A DNA stretch of 5,871 bases from Spirochaetota bacterium (GTDB lineage: Bacteria > Spirochaetota > JAGLSM01): contig JAGLSM010000141.1 in assembly GCA_023135745.1 (NCBI GenBank), forward strand, positions 1 through 5,871. Reading direction: 5' to 3'. The notes beneath the pieces were generated by a model. It saw only the letters and a program-made list of their open reading frames with translations. It did not search any database and was not told the origin of the DNA. Of the stretch, positions 5,754 through 5,871 are shown piece by piece (within the stretch, counting starts at the first letter, position 1; each line of letters starts with the position of its first letter). A program made the position numbers and the translations under genes.

Positions 5754-5871
5754 GTGCCCACACCGCATAAATTTACATTTTTCCATATTTAAATTTTTTA
5801 CGTGCATCTTTAGTTGTAAATTTCCAGTTGATTTTAAGTTTTCTCCGATTCACTTCTTTGTTCCACAATTT
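5754..5871 (-). mobile_element. End of an IS630-family insertion sequence
   Basis: The sequence right of TA 5752-5753 begins GTGCCCACACCGC and reaches a transposase stop codon within 20 bp, the compact layout expected at the end of an IS630-type element. IS630-family elements insert at TA dinucleotides, which agrees with the junction. The rest, including the other terminal repeat, lies beyond the window, so the inverted repeat cannot be confirmed. Confidence 0.6.
5773..5871 (-). CDS. IS630-family transposase, C-terminal fragment
   Basis: An open frame enters from the right edge and ends at TAA 5775-5773, giving 32 residues. It contains WNKEVNRRKLKINWKFTT and KDARKKFKY. An 'INW.FTT.DAR.K' motif near the C-terminus is characteristic of IS630-family DDE transposases (Tc1/mariner-related). 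The catalytic DDE residues lie outside the window, so completeness and activity are unknown. The last residues (GKM) differ from the more usual 'LYP' ending. The gene points leftward, towards the minus-strand hairpin at 5551-5598, which may block read-through into the aminotransferase gene. Confidence 0.7.
   Translation of the reverse strand, partial: KLWNKEVNRRKLKINWKFTTKDARKKFKYGKM

Overview
The window is AT-rich bacterial DNA carrying ordinary housekeeping genes, broken up by small mobile-element debris. The gene families (a class Ib-type aspartate aminotransferase, acetyl-CoA carboxylase BCCP, an LPP20-like exported protein and a lone PTS enzyme I behind a STAS protein) suggest a Gram-negative bacterium, perhaps an AT-rich deltaproteobacterium (Desulfobacterota). 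That placement is inferred from gene style only; there is no rRNA or other decisive marker.

Left block, + strand (2-2313): the last 38 codons of a gene resembling purN (GAR formyltransferase), then a complete STAS-domain anti-sigma-factor antagonist whose ribosome binding site overlaps the purN stop, then a full-length PTS enzyme I (ptsI) with its phospho-histidine, PEP-site motifs and catalytic cysteine in place. A perfect 12-bp hairpin just after the ptsI stop probably ends this transcript.

Middle non-coding stretch (2314-2788): no gene is seen. It holds the ptsI terminator, an intact 144-bp element with 26-bp terminal inverted repeats (MITE-like), and two diverged direct repeats that resemble the right end of that element.

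Right block, - strand (read from 5491 down to 2789): aspartate aminotransferase, accB (biotin carboxyl carrier protein, without accC next to it) and an exported LPP20-like protein of unknown function that begins with TTG 7 nt after the accB stop. The aminotransferase has a clear sigma70-type promoter containing an inverted repeat, and a strong hairpin plus T-tract lies just upstream of it.

Right end (5621-5871): a second copy of the MITE-like element, about 94% identical and in the same orientation. Its right terminal repeat is interrupted exactly at a TA dinucleotide, where the end of an IS630-family insertion sequence begins; the last 32 codons of the transposase run off the window on the - strand. 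The aminotransferase/accB/LPP20 block is therefore bracketed by direct MITE copies, one of which has itself been hit by an IS. I see no defence system, CRISPR array, RNA gene or other clearly new multi-gene system; the element family and its nested insertion are the most novel-looking part.
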